A DNA stretch of 64,000 bases from Haemonchus contortus (lineage: Eukaryota > Nematoda > Chromadorea > Rhabditida > Trichostrongylidae). The translations under genes and the position numbers were made by a program. Location: assembly GCA_000469685.2 (NCBI GenBank), contig LS997565.1, positions 22,675,740-22,739,739 of the forward strand. The letters run 5' to 3'. The number at the start of each line of letters is the position of its first letter. The first letter of the stretch is position 1. The notes beneath the pieces were generated by a model. It saw nothing but the letters and a program-made list of their open reading frames with translations, did no database searches and was not told the origin of the DNA. This document shows, in pieces, positions 1 to 13,197 of this stretch.

Positions 1-307
1 ACGACTCTTCGTTAACAGAGCCTTTTCGATTCCCATTTATAAGCCAGTGAAAAGATAACCCATCAGAGGCCAGAGAATCCAGGTTGATCAATGACCAATC
101 CCACTCTTTTCAAGGGAGCAAACAATCAACTCTTACCTCATGCCTTGTTGTTATCAACCTGACTCTGTTTACCGGGGGCATTTCCGTTCAGTGCACTCAG
201 CAGACCTTACACAAATTCACGTGCGCCTTAGAAATTCCTTTGTGGCTGTAGAACAAACATCACCAATAATTCATGATAAGCCCAGTAAAAGGCCACGATT
301 TTTTCAG

Positions 308-3300
308 CGAGAAGACAACGACTGTGCTGAAATTGGAGGAGAGGACATCAGGGACGCCCGGAAGAGTGACTATCGATGAGGAACATCAAACAGTTCACAT
401 CTACAACGAAGGAGATAAGATAGTTCCAAGTGTTCCCCAGTCGCCAAGTCAACCATCAACTGAAAACGATGTTGATAAAGGCGAAATGCAATCACCAGGA
501 ACTGAAGTTGCTCAGGTCCCCCTTCATTCGTGCTTGAAGACTCCCCAATGCGTAAGGAAGCATCACACCTTCGCATTAGGAGAGAAGATCCCGGACACAT
601 CAAGTGAGTTGCGAGCCGTTGAACATTATGAAGCCCGTGGAAGACCGGAGGTAAAAGAGTCACCTGAAGAGCGCGAACTCAGTCCTCCCACCAGGTTTCT
701 GATCACCATGAAGACTCCGGAAGCACTGAGGAAACATAAGGCGTTCTTCATTGGTCAGAGCGATCCCTTCGCCAAAATGGCGACTGACGAGAGCTCTCAA
801 CCTCGGAAGAAAAAACCTGGCAAAATAATCAAACAGCGATCAATGCCCGAGAAATCATCTGTCTCTCCTGAGCGATACATTCTCACCGTGAAAACCCCTG
901 AAGCCCTTCGACGCCATCACACCTTTACTATCAGGGAGCGACCAAAGAGCCCAGATGTCCCGTACATTGAAGAAGGTGAAATTACTGAGCCAATTGCCAC
1001 GGTCGGTCCAACTGCTGATAAGACGAAAAAGGAGAAAGAGAAAGAGGAGAAGCGAGAACATGAAGGGAAATCGGCTCCGAACAAGTTGGCGCTGGCTCTC
1101 AGGACGCCCTTCACGAGGAAGTATAAAACGTTCGTTGTAGAGGAAAAACCCAAAGAAGGAGTGCCCAGCTCGAAGAGCGCAGACGCCATCGCTCAACCAA
1201 GAGTGGACTTCACAGGTCACACGGAACCTTATGCTACACCGCATACTAAGAGAAAGCAAAAAGCAACTGAAGACGATATGGAAAGGGAACATCAGGAGAA
1301 GTTCATCCTTACCACCTCAACTACCCCCGCAATGGCGAGAAAAGCTCACACATTCGTGATTGAAGACAAACCAGCAGTTGAAGAGCCGGTGAAGGCAGAG
1401 AAGATGTTGAATAGCGAGACGATGGAAACGCTCGAGAAGCAAGAAGAGCTCCCCGAGGAACTTCCACTAAAACCATCAGAAATGTACGTGCTAACGACCA
1501 TGACGCCTGTCCCTCAGAGGAAGGAGCCAATCGATTCGCACTTGGAACGCATTGCAAGGGATAGGACGAGATCGCGATCTCCGGACAGAGTAGGATTGTT
1601 CATAATGAAGGGCAGGACCACACCGCGAGTCCCCCACCAGGGTTCTGAGGAGGAAATATCCCCGAAGTACGCCGTCGTACCACCTCAGCGAAACGAGCTG
1701 GACTTGGACACTCTAAGAAGGGAACGAAGCCAATCTGACCGAGCTGAATTCATCGAGAGGAAAAACAGCGACACTTCGGTAATTCTAGTAATCTTGACCT
1801 TTTGTCATTTTTCTTAAAAAAGAAGTTGATATTTCAGGATGAAATGACCTCACCTGAAGAGGAGATTCCCATGGACACACACCTAACACCAACAGAGGAG
1901 CTGCGTGACGATACGCTTATCATTAGACCGATAAGGCGTCCTCCAGAGGTCACGTCACCGATCGCTGAAGAACCCGAAATGTCCATTAATGGGACTCCAA
2001 TCATTGAAACGAAATTGTCGCTCGTGGAAGGTCGACAGGACAGCACAGCACTTTCAGGTACGTTTTCTTCATGGACATTGAAGATTCTACGAACAGGTTA
2101 AGCTATTCAGACCCTCCTGTGTTCCGACCACCAAACCCACCAAAGGAGACGTTCAAGACTATTAGCCTATCAAAGTCTACATCACCACTGAAGAGACGAG
2201 GAAGTTCTGAGGTTTCGTATCATTAAAGTTTTGTCTGAATTTAGTATTTCGAAGTTAAAGGGCCTAGGAAATGGCCGTTTTTATACGAAGGGACGCAATA
2301 AACTCAATTCACTAAATTTAAACTTGCTTGACTCACCTGCAGATCTTCGATTTTGTGATTATTCATCGATTTTTAAAATTTGCTTGTTCATTATGAATTA
2401 CGGCGGTGTCTCCTGTGAAAAACTACTACAACTGCAAGAACTTGCGCCATGGATTTATGATTTCGGGATTTTATGAGTTTTAGGTGCAAGGAACTGTGTA
2501 TAGGAGTATTTCTTCTGAGGAATGAGGAAATGTAATTGCATTGAGTCAATCGTAGGTTTAAGTTGATCCCTTCTAGTTTTGAGTAGTGGAAAGTCTCGGT
2601 CTTGGGTATGATGCCAGGAATGTCTGCACATGGGGACCCCTTTGATGGGTTTCGTATTTCCAGACCTTATCAACTTCATGTCTGTCTCAGCACTATCATC
2701 TTATCGTATTCTGTGCAATTGACTATTTTATAGCACCCCCCACTCTCCTCTTGATACTCACTACAGGAGAACACTATACAGTACATATAGGTGAGCATAG
2801 GTATTGGGACCAACCACAATAGTGCACGCCTAAGCTTGTGTTAGACCCTTTGGCTATTGCTGAATCTTGAGTTGATATTGTGTCCTCACTCGTCATCTGA
2901 CTGATCCTTCGATCAACCTTCCCTTGGGATGATTTCCACCACTAACTTTCAGTTGCAAACTAATTTACTGAAAGTTCTGAGGGAAATTAATGAAATCAAA
3001 TAGGCAAATGAAGTTAGTAGCTGTTGAGGCCTACCAATCTGGGTCACATGGAGCAAGATACTCTTCGCTTTTTCAGAACTAATTTTCTTAGTCCATTCGC
3101 AACGCTCAGTGCAGAATCAATGGGAAATTCCTAGATCGACGTTGTAGTTCGTCGCCGTCAAGCTCTCTAGCCCGTAATACGACATTTTTGTGAAGAAACA
3201 GTGTCCTCTAAGAAATGCATCGGTCGAAGACATGATTGTTCTGTTCTAAAAGCCGCTTCGAACATAGAACGAATGATGGCTGCTTACAGTTGGGTCTAGT

Positions 3301-6300
3301 TAGCGTCAAGAGATTATCTAGGGAAACCAAGGGGAGCTTGGAGCTTCAACATTTTCAAGGCTTTTTGAGTGCGGATTCCAACTGAAGGAATGAAAACTTT
3401 CTCCGGTATGCTTTTGGGGAGAGGAAAAGGAAAAGGTAAAAGCATAGTTTCGTACTAGTTCCCATTTCTTGGGGTCATATCAGTTCCATTACTCAAAAAA
3501 CGCTCTTCCTCACTCCCCTCTTCGAGGGTTGTTCATGCAGAGATCACCATCTAGACATATTAGCAGTAGCCTTTACTGCAAAAATGAGTTTTTGAGTTAT
3601 GGGAATGGTAATGGGCAAAGTGCAGTACACCTTGTGGTTCACAAATCCAGCCTTTTTTCATAATACGAACAAAACATATTCAGATCTCCGGTGTCGTTTC
3701 AAAGGACGAGAAAAAGAGAGCTGGATTGAGTTTCAGGTCAAAATCGGAGGATAGAAAGGAGAAAAAGGTAATTTCTGATGGCAGTAGTAAAAAGTTATGC
3801 AATGATTATGGAATTTAGACCGAGGAAAAAGAAAGGCTGAAGAGGGAGAAACGCGAAGAGAAAGAGAAGATTACCCGAAGTCCCAAAATGCCGATCACTG
3901 CCAGGTTTGTTTATTGTAGAAAGCATGATGATCAGTCACAAACAATAACCCCCCAGAAGCATCTTCCTCTTGATTTCGTGTGTGTGCTGTCCCTTAGTCG
4001 TCCGTCGTCCGTTGCATGCCAGTCTCCTTGTTTTTATAGCATTTACAGTATCCTCAGGTCGTTACGCTCAGCCGGTAAGAAGTTGGCGCCAGCGTTCTTC
4101 CGACGAGGCGAATCGAAGATTCCGAAACCGTCAAAGGTAAGGTAATTCTTGACTACAGGCCCTATGTGTGCTTTAGAATCTCAATGGTTCCTCAGAAGTG
4201 ATATAGCTTTATTTGTCAAAATTTTCTCGCTGCGGACCACATGCGTAAAATAAACAAGGTAAACAAACCGCTATCAATGCGCAAGAGCCTTTGACGTAAG
4301 TGGGGATCTTTGCCATTGGTAGTTCCTTTTCTTGGGGCTCACTGACTGATGATCAACTCATTTGGTAGAATGGAAGATTGAAATCCTTGCTTTCGTATCG
4401 CATTCATGCGTGATTCAAACATAATCAAACGATTTCTCTTTTATAAATGTGGATTGCATCGCCTCCCTACGACAGATTTTATGAAAAACCGGTTCTTGTC
4501 TATAGAAATACTGGACTCGTGGCTAATCTTTAGCTACTATAATCATTATATCTGCTTATTGATACAATCCAAAAATGCTTCTCAACTGAGTAAGGCTCTT
4601 GGGTCAATCTGGCTTTGAAGGCCTATTCGATATCTTCGGCTTACGTAAAACAGTCATGATCCGGCTCGTCCAACATAGTAACAGTAATACTCATTGTTAT
4701 CGAATCAGACGTTGCCTTTCTAGTACTTGTCGGGGACATCATTGGCTTTGGCCGCGCGAAACGCTCCAGAATGTAGTTTTCTGCCTCCTGGGCTTCCGTC
4801 TACTTCGTCACAAATAGAAATACTTTACTCTCTCTTCCACTGTTCAACACACAAACTCAGTTGAACGAAAGGATAAAGGATAGGTGTTTTGGGTGTCGAT
4901 CAAACACGTCTAAAGGATGCACCTCTGCACTCGACTTCCATTCAGAATCGAGTGACGTATTGGATGGGTACGTTGCCCCATACGTTGACTTGTAATGGCC
5001 CGACTCATGTACAAGTCAGTTCTTTTATCCTCTCGGGCGAACTGGTACCAGTTGACCGACTTAGAGGGGGGACGACTTGGTTGTGAGGCTAACATCGATG
5101 TAGGATTCGAACCGTGATAGTGTGCCACTTGCCACTACACCATCTCCCGCCCTACTCGAATGAATGTGATTATAAGTTGTTCAGATAGTGTTCCATAGCA
5201 GAAACCACCTGTTCGAATATAATCAAATAGAGCTTGTTTCCCTATGCCCTCTTGCAGCCTCAGAGGTCTTCGCTGACTGATCGTAAAACCTGCCCCTTTG
5301 ACATGTTCACCAGAAGACGCAGTTTTTGCAGCCTTCGCTTTTATTATTTGCTACAGCTGGTTGAACTGCACACCTTCCCCGCCGAACATAACTATTGCTG
5401 TAATATTTAACGTATACCACGCAAGTTACTAAATTTAAACTACTGGATGACAGATTAGCAGGTTTTTCTGAAAACAGGTTGTAGTAGTAAGTTGAAAACT
5501 TCGGGGGCACAACTCTTGAAAAGACCGAATATAGTTCTGTTAGTATTTAAAAGTAAGGTAAAACATGGGCACCGGTGGTTTTATGGTTAATGGCGCTCCA
5601 CCATTCACGCATGGTCATAGGATCGAATCCCAGATCGTAGGCTCTAGGCCTGCGATCCTAAGCCGATGAGCCCTCCATCCCTCCCGGGTCAGTTAATTGG
5701 TAACAGACTTACTCGGGAAGATAGAAGCACTGACTTGTACATCGGGTGGCCAGCCCACATATGCATTCATTGTGCCCACTACGATTCTGAACGGAAGTCG
5801 AGTGTGGGGGTGTATCCATCAGACGGGACTGGTAACCCCAAAAAGACTTTGAAAGACTAAATATCTGGACATTTGTGAAGGGGAACAAGACCACGATCTA
5901 TATAGTATTTCGGACCAGATTTCGCAGAAGATAATTGGAATTGTTTATTTCCTCTGTTTGAAAGGACAAAATCACGGAGTGAAGTTCTTTCCTCAGCAAT
6001 CAGGAGAATGTTTCAGGGGCAGAACACATGTCCGAGATAAGGCTGCGGGCTTCGTAACCTGCACGTCCCTACCTCTATGAAGAAAAGCCATTGTAATACA
6101 GTCGAAAAAAGGATGAGAACTGCTATAGGGAGTTTTCCCCGAAGAACATCCTACAATCTGAAGGTGGAGAGTGTGCAAAATCGCTCAGCATCATGGTGGA
6201 CTTTTTGCTATCGGAATCATCAATTCATGTTCGAACGAAACAAGCCTTTGATTTGCAAGAGGCTTGTTATTCGATATCTCGAAGGTGTAAAAAGTGAAAT

Positions 6301-9300
6301 GATTATCGGCTGGTGTTCAATAGCCCTCCAGTAGGTTAGAAACACGTCTGAATACCTGCAGAGGGATATGTTACTTACCCAACTGTATATAGAGGATTCA
6401 TATCCGCCTATCTCTCCCAATAGTTGAGGTTTACTTGCAAAAGACTAACGGACTAGTTAATTATATTTGTACATAGTTTGAAATTGATTTATAGCTTTAA
6501 TTAATTGTAATCTATATCTATAGCTGGCGATAATTTATGATTCCATGAAAGCCGTTAATTATTCATTTACAACGGCATCACTAGAAGATGTCAACAGTTT
6601 ACAACTGGGTTTCTTTGTAGTCGCTCTCATAGGAAATCATCACGGGCTAGTTGAGAATTCGTAGTTGTTTCAAGCCGACGGCTGCTTTCGGTGATCTGAC
6701 ATGTCCCGAGAGGCCATTTAATCTCAAGCCTCTTCAACCATGACAATTCTCTAGCGATGTGTCGCGCATTGCATCGCGAAAAGCACTTGTTAAACTGATC
6801 ATTATGCGGAGGCGAAGGCAAGTCGAAGAGTAGGTGCATTGAGGGAACGCACACATCAAGGGGATGCAGAGGTTTTCCAGTAGTCCCACGCTTTCAATCA
6901 CCTAGAGAAGCACCACATGTCTAATCTGAACAATCAATCATGTTGACGGTTGTTCCCGACTTCTCAATGAAGATAAAGTTCCATGTAATTGGGCCACAAC
7001 CACTTCTCTGAATCAAAGCTTGCCTATTGAAAGCCCGAATGATCATTAAAATGTTGTTTTTTCAAAGTGTTTTGTTGGCTGTTGTGCACATGTTTGTGTG
7101 CATTCATGAGGTGTAAAAAACAACAAGTCAACATGGGCCGGAAAGCCTTCAGATATCAAAAATGGATGTTTCTAATTCACCAGCGTGTGAACGCTGAAGG
7201 AGACTGACAGCTATCAGAAAGCAAGGTGTAGGCAACTAGCATAGTTTTCTAGGAAAGTTTTTGACGGTAAGGGTTAGTAATTCAACAAACTGGTGCACTA
7301 AATATTTTTGAATGGACCCCGATTGCGTGGCGTATACTCGCAAGGTCACCAAGCATCCACTTCAAACCCGACTCTCATCGAGAATAACTCGTGTTACGGC
7401 AGGTGGGGACTCGACTTTGCGAGAAAATTCATGAATGTAAAATATATAAGTATCCAGCCCCCCCCCCCCCCTCTCCCCCACACAGAACCAGCTTTCGTTT
7501 TCCACAAATGCATATGTCGACGCGATGTTTTGTCAACTGTTAAGCCACTGTGGATAGGATTCAGTGCCGTTCGAGCCACCGTCATCAAAATATGACTGGG
7601 GGCCTAAAGGTAGTTCCTACCACTCTGTATTCCTTACAACAGGGGAATGATCTATTTGATAAACATTTTGTGAAAGCGCTGCGGAACGACTCGATGCAGA
7701 GCTCATTTACTTTCGATGCTCCTATTGGGAAGTGACTCCCGTAGAAGCTCTGGGGCAGGGCAAGTGAACGGCTGCAGTGAAGGCTGACCGGAAGGGTTCC
7801 AAATTAACATGGAACTTTGAATGGAGACCTAGGTATATTGATTTGGAGAGCTAACTACAATCCGTCTTATCATCATCCGAGGAACAACATGTGCGTTTCC
7901 AAGCAAATATGTCCTGTTGTTTACCTAGTAAGTGTAATCTCAAGGCGATAGCTTCGAGGGTTCCCATCCTATATTTCTATAAGACATAGCTAGTAAAGTC
8001 TGTGACATTGCAAGGAAGTTTCTATGCTTTTCGAGAACTTCTCATCACAAAAGTTGCCTATTCTAGCAGGTGCCACCACCATCGCCAATGCCGACATCGA
8101 AAACACGTATGCAACTGCCGTTTAGGACCGGGTTCGTTCCTTTTCCCATGTTTCTGCAGTTTGCATTTTTGATATTCTCTGCTATAGAAGAAGAGCGCCA
8201 TTGGCCGAATTCGAATCATCCGTAGTAGAGGATTCGCCAGCAGTTGAGAACAATCCTTTGACATTCGAAAAATGGAGCAACAGCCCTCGAAACAAGAGAA
8301 GGTCTCGTCGGCTTGTTTGGGCAATTCTTCAATCTCTCAAAAATTCTGAAGAGGCACGTACTCATTTAAGGCACTCGGCGCACATAAACGGATTTGCGGA
8401 GCCGATTGCCGAGGAAAGCGATGGCAATGGCAATCCCGGCCAGCCCATCAACAGCTCCTACGTCGTCCAGTAAGTGCCATGTTCAAGGTGTAACCAGAGA
8501 TTGAATTCTGGATATGAAATCTCAAATTTGCTCCTTCCTAGCAGTGTAGATTCATCCCTGACTTGAAGCCCTAAAAAATCTTTTTTGAATTCTCGAGTGT
8601 AATCGGAGTTGGGTTGCAGCATTCTCACAAGCTTCAACTTCCTTTCGAGATACCAGACGACACCAACTCGCTTTCTATTTATTTGGAATTCTCACAGGAG
8701 AATTATCTTTAAAGTTTGAATGCCTTGCGAAAGTGCATGCAATCTGAGAAGATGATTTCGATGATCAACTTTTGTTTTAAATTAGGAAATACTACGGTTC
8801 ACTGGAGAGGAGGCTCACAATTCAGTAGGAGGTCGGATCAAATTGAAAGTTAGAATTCCTGGTTCAACACCTAGTGTACAATGCGATCGGTAGAGCTCTA
8901 CAAAACCACCTTTATTGAGGGTCCGCTTCGTAGATATAGATGGGATGAAGGAGGAGCCCATTTGTACCCTTTCGAGATCGTTTTAGGGTCGTACCGAAAA
9001 TCGATGTGTCCGCAGGCCTACCCAGGCTTCTCGGACGACAGCAAAAGGATTCCCATTACATTTCTCAATTAAGGATCGGAATGTGCAATGTCTCCGGTGA
9101 TGCCAAGACACGAACCAGCCCCAGGACTTATCGACGATGAAATTTTGTGGGTTTCAAATATTTTCTTATTGAAAATTTAGGACATTTTCGTTTGTCCTTG
9201 AAGTTGCTACTTGAAAGTTACGTGACCCTTCTGAGGATCAAAAGAACTTCCAGGTGGTCGTGAAGGAGAAATTCGAAAAAGGAAATTTCTAAAACATCTC

Positions 9301-12300
9301 TACAGAAAAACTCGTCCATTCCTCTCTTCCTCTGCAAACCCAGAACCTCTCTGAATACCAAATTTTGAGTGACAAGAGCTTTCTCTCTAAGACATTCCGC
9401 TGCTGCGCAGCAGAAGATCGAGATGCCGCTGTCATATTTAATACCTCTGTAGCTCCCATAATTCCTTTTCTAAATCCCTGTTCTCAGATGACAACTTCCC
9501 CCATGGGATTATGCATGTACGACGGCCCCTTCCCATCGCCCGTTTTTCCTTTTTGTGATATCGCTTTCAAATCCGCTCGCATATTCTGAAATTTCCGAGC
9601 GTTTAGGGACCAGCCCATGCTCGTTGGCGATACGTTCTCCGCATTCCGAGTCGTCCCGATTGCCTATCAGCCGTGAGAAGAATGGAATTCGAAGCCGAGA
9701 AAGCCACTCTCATCTCGATCGACCCGGTCGCTCGTCGACGACGATTCGCTGTGAGTTCATTTTTCTGTGAGCTGATCAAATTAGGCGTCGTAAACATTGC
9801 GAAACGGAATGATTGGGATCTGTCAGCCCCTTCGACTTAATAAACGGGTTTCACTCTAAGAAACATGGTAAAGTAGGAAAGGTCATCGGGAATTCAGTCC
9901 TCTTTTCCGTCATCTATTCCATACCCGGTTGACACCTTTCGACAAGTGCATCTCTTTGATTGATCATGTGCTAATCAGCGCCCCTAATGAGCGTGTGGAC
10001 TCCGATCGGTACCGTGGGCGTGGAGGCGGCAAGGGAAGGTGTCAGCGGGGTTGGGACTGGGTGGGGGCGAGGAGGGCGAGAGAGCGATCTCGTTCCAACC
10101 GCTACAAGTTGTTATGGTCGACTGCCTGCTGTCGGCCGTCGTTCGAACTCTCAGGTTTGTTTTCATGCTATTTCGTGCCCCATCGCACGAACCGAGCTCG
10201 TCCCTTGCTGTCTGATCCCCATCAGCCCTCATGCCAACGACTTCTAAATCGATTCCATCGAATTCCCCTTCTCGATCGCAGCTGATTCACATCACGCTGC
10301 CCAGTCGACATTCTGTTAATGGTGTGGCGGAAGCGGCTGCTTTAACGGGCTCTTTCTATGTATTTCGAGGTTCGATTCTTTTCCTGACTCCCCTATTTGG
10401 AACCAAACAAATAGCATGGTGACTGTCTGGCTGATTCTGCCCCGAATTGGTTGAAATCTTTAATCTTCAGTATTCTTTCCGTACTCTCCCACGGCTGAAG
10501 TGTTTCTCCCGTCATGACTTAGTCCGCAGAGGAGCGGAAAGGAAGCGGACTGGCCTTTCAAAAACTTCCTTCCCCTATTCCAACTTTTCCCTAAGCTTTG
10601 TAAATTTTTCAAAGTTGTTTGTATGCGTGCAAGAGTTTAGCTCCTATTTCAGACCACGACGGACTTATGACAATGGCAATGGTCCACCTCCTAACACAGC
10701 GTGAGTTCTACCTTTTTCCCTACCCACTCAACAGCTGCTCCACCATCTGTTTTCCATGAAGAAACAAGTGTTCACGTCCTCCGTTATCAACGACTTTTTT
10801 CTCTGCCAACGAGAAAACAGTGGCGATCGATTGATTGTTTATGCGAGACTCCTCGTGTGTTGAGGAAATGGGTTTGAGGCTACCAAAAACCTCAAATGTC
10901 CTTGTTGGCGCGATCGTTTCCTCGATGGGCACCGGTTTCACGGAGGGGGTTCCTCGCTCGACTGCAAGCGTCCAAGCGAGAACAATTCTCGGCGTGAATC
11001 CTGGTTCGCTTGAGGTGGACCACAAGCGAGTTTTATAGATTCCAACTTGTTTAATTACACGAACGAGCTCTTCTGTTAAGAATTCCAAATTAAATATAAT
11101 AATAAATAAAATAATTAATAAGAATTCGAAATCATATAACCAAATTATGTCGTAATTTTCCATTGGAATTTTCTTTGAACTTGGGAGGATGAAAAAATTA
11201 ATGTGGTTAGTTGATGTCTTAAAAATGATCATCGAATGGAATGGCTTCCGTTTCCGTTTTCATGTGCACTCATTATTCGATATCAAACCAGCTCGTGGGA
11301 AATTTTGGGCTCTCAAGAACTTTTTTTTGCTTTGGGCATGATTTATAGTCGTTTTAACATTTGTTGAGATGGAGAAAAACACGTGGATGGAAGTGCTGGT
11401 TTGAGATCAAGTAGTTCACCATGGAGGTAATGATGAAGGGGAGGGGGAGGGGGTAGGGGGATCCAGTTCCATGAAGTAGCTAGCTATGGAGCAGTTACTA
11501 AGTTGGCTGGGATATCGGTAACTAGTTTTCGAAGGGCTCGGATCTCCTAATCGATAAGCATGACGGATTACTTGATGTTTGCACATTTCCAAAGCCCTAT
11601 CCGTGAAAGGTCCCATTAACACGTGCTTTTCCTTGCGCTGGATTTTTTTCCAAAAAAGGAACTTCTAATCATCGCATAGTGCGAGAGCGCCGTGTCACTC
11701 AACCCTCGACTGCAATCGAAAACATCAATGGCACATTGGACGAGCCCTTCTACCATTCCCACCGTGCATCGCCATGGTTCGCTAAAGAAGGCGTCCCAAG
11801 ATTAGAGCTGGTCCGGATATCCTTCCACCATGCGAGAACCACACAGTTCCTCCTGCCTTGACTGATGTTACATTCAACATCAAAGTAGTCATCCCTCAGT
11901 CACTTCTTCCCTTCAGCAAATCCATGACCCAAACTGGAACACCATGCCTCATCCAGCGCTTTGTCGTGACCTAGCCCCTTCTGATTACCACCTATGCCTG
12001 TGTCCTCAAGGCTTCGTGAAATCTGTACCTGGGAGTCACTGGTGTTCAGCAATGGAATCCACATTCTTGGTGATTTCCTGTTGTGTAATAGATAGAAAAA
12101 ACAAAAAAATGATTGATCGGAATACACTTCCCTCCAATGTAGTACTTCAATGATTTAAAACGAGAAGCAAAACATACATTTGTCCTGCCGTGTCCTTTTT
12201 TGGCGTATATTCGGATGTTAAACGAAGGAATGCTAGGAAAAAAAAGTTTCATCATTGGCAATAGATCTCCAATAATGGATGGCTGGGACCGTTCGTATGG

Positions 12301-13197
12301 TCGGTCATTAACCGGGATAGTTGTTGTATTGTGACGATGCCAAGCGCGCGTAGAACCGGAACAAAATCCGTCCGCTAAAAATAGCCACGTTTTGAAGTTT
12401 ACATAGCATCGAGTGGGCAAAACATGGATCATTGCATTCCCCAGGTTTCTTTTGTTTGACTGCCTCGAATTTACCACAAACACGCTCAGGCTCATCATTG
12501 GGGATGTGAAGTTTTCCAGGGTCACGTCCCGACTGTAATGGTGAGCCCTGCCTTATCTTATAACATCCGTGCAAGTGATCCCATGTTCGTTCGCAGCAGA
12601 CTTTTTCATCATAAAGTGGTTAATAATCAACAAACAAACAACAAATAGTAGTGATCAACAAGCAGAAATAACAAAGTGCCCTGAGATATCTGGATTTTCA
12701 TTCAGTTTTTTGAGACCTTGCTCCTGATTTTTTATTTGAAAGTATAGCTTTTTGAGAAAAACCCATGTCAGAAGAGACAAACATGGAAAGAGTCAGCCTC
12801 CCTCATTAGGGACAACTTTAGTTCAACCTTAGTCTGTTCGGGGGCTTCAAAATATGGTATAATGATTGAGGTATTAGATACAATTCAGTCATCCCGCGAA
12901 AATTAGGGGAAAGAAGGAGCAATGTCGTAGATTGGAGGAAGTTGGACGATTACGTCTACGAAAGACCTCGCACCATTTCTTACATTTTCAGATCTACTTG
13001 TTATGAAACTTTTGAGGCTTTTCCGAAATATAAAAGTTAGTTTTCGTTACTTACAGCGGCTTTTCAGGCGTGCCCGCCACAGTGTTTCACTGGTCCAACC
13101 GCTAGCCTATCGTAAAGCTCTTGAAGATGGTCTCAGTGAGGTCGACGATATACGAAGTCAACTTGAGAAGCTTCAACTTCTCGTCTCTCAGGTCTAA
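308..13197 (+). CDS. Large disordered multi-exon protein with repeated TP-x3-RK-x-HTF motifs (5' end missing)
   Basis: I do not recognise this gene. Exons supported by acceptor, donor and matching phase are 308-1778, 1838-2057, 2111-2211, 3684-3767, 3819-3904, 4058-4136, 8070-8131 and 8188-8469. After a gap come 9607-9750 and 9979-10154, then 10653-10700 and 13068-13197 (stop TAA). These give about 960 residues. The first exon opens with a TTTTCAG acceptor in phase 2, so the start lies off the left edge or in bases 1-300. The big exon encodes about seven copies of a motif such as KTPEALRRHHTF, RTPFTRKYKTF and TTPAMARKAHTF, 60-70 residues apart, separated by Pro/Glu/Lys-rich spacers. Later exons are Lys/Arg/Glu-rich (3684-4136), Ser/Arg-rich (9607-9750) and Gly/Arg-rich (9979-10154). 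The last exon ends in a short heptad-like helix (DDIRSQLEKLQLLVSQV). No enzyme domain, signal peptide or membrane segment is visible. A cytoskeletal or scaffold role is only a guess. Confidence 0.72.
4868..5155 (-). repeat. tRNA-derived SINE, copy 1 (reverse)
   Basis: Read on the - strand it begins with a tRNA-like head: A box like GATGGTGTAGTGGCAAG near 5150 and B box GGTTCGAATCC near 5110. A conserved body follows (ACTGACTTGTACAT, then GATTCTGAATGGAAGTCGAG) and it ends in an ATCCTTT repeat near 4875. The same parts in the same order occur at 47757-48062. Confidence 0.8.
5565..5860 (+). repeat. tRNA-derived SINE, copy 2
   Basis: It has the same order of parts as the copy at 47757: a weak A box, a B box like GGATCGAATCC near 5621, the CACTGACTTGTACATCGG block near 5731 and the GATTCTGAACGGAAGTCGAG block near 5785. 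The ATCCTTT tail is degraded. It lies about 400 bases from the inverted copy at 4868-5155. Confidence 0.75.
8470..9606 (+). other. Gene 1 interval with an unresolved exon
   Basis: The upstream exon leaves phase 2 and the exon at 9607 needs phase 1, so at least one unrecognised exon should lie here. Short open stretches exist near 8881-9072 and 9365-9589 but none has convincing splice sites and composition. No repeat family was recognised. Confidence 0.35.
10226..10422 (+). CDS. Probable additional exon of the repeat-motif gene (boundaries unresolved)
   Basis: An acceptor (CCATCAG) precedes an open Ser/Thr-rich frame that starts with MPTTSKSIPSNSPSRSQ and fits the composition of the neighbouring exons. 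That frame needs a phase 1 junction, while the exon ending at 10154 leaves phase 0. Read in phase 0, the frame stops at 10283. Possible donors are GTGTGG near 10320 and GTATTT near 10358; neither gives the phase 2 needed by the exon at 10653. This may be an alternatively spliced 3' end or hide another small exon. Confidence 0.35.
10701..13067 (+). other. Last long intron of gene 1, with a mariner remnant
   Basis: The flanking exons join in phase 2 (GC|G), so this is read as one intron of about 2.4 kb. It holds a degraded mariner transposase fragment near 11880-12070 and a G-rich run near 11436-11460. The opposite-strand open frames at 10720-11232 and 12046-12525 have low-complexity or unrecognised translations and are not called. 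Confidence 0.5.
11880..12070 (+). mobile_element. Degraded mariner transposase C-terminal fragment
   Basis: The translation contains DLAPSDYHLC (about 11970-12000). It matches the mariner DLAPSDYHLF signature around the third catalytic aspartate, preceded by a WNTMPHPA-like stretch where the family has WEVLPHPPYSP. The frame shifts just downstream and the N-terminal half is not recognisable, so this is a dead fragment inside the last intron of gene 1. Confidence 0.55.

Larger units (their letters stand above)
4137..8069 (+). other. Long intron of the repeat-motif gene carrying two SINE copies
   Basis: The flanking exons join in phase 0, so this 3.9 kb stretch reads as one intron. It contains two tRNA-derived SINE copies in opposite orientation (4868-5155 and 5565-5860) and a run of about 14 C near 7458. 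I see no other credible exon in it. Confidence 0.55.

Noticed and set aside
855..1292. 145-residue open frame on the - strand
   Set aside because: It is the antisense shadow of the Lys/Glu-rich large exon of gene 1, giving Phe/Leu/Ser-rich sequence.
10720..11232. 170-residue open frame on the - strand
   Set aside because: It is partly low complexity (Ile/Phe-rich) and lies in the last intron of gene 1, without splice sites or family resemblance.
12046..12525. 159-residue open frame on the - strand
   Set aside because: Its translation is incoherent and overlaps the mariner fragment and another frame at 12308-12574.
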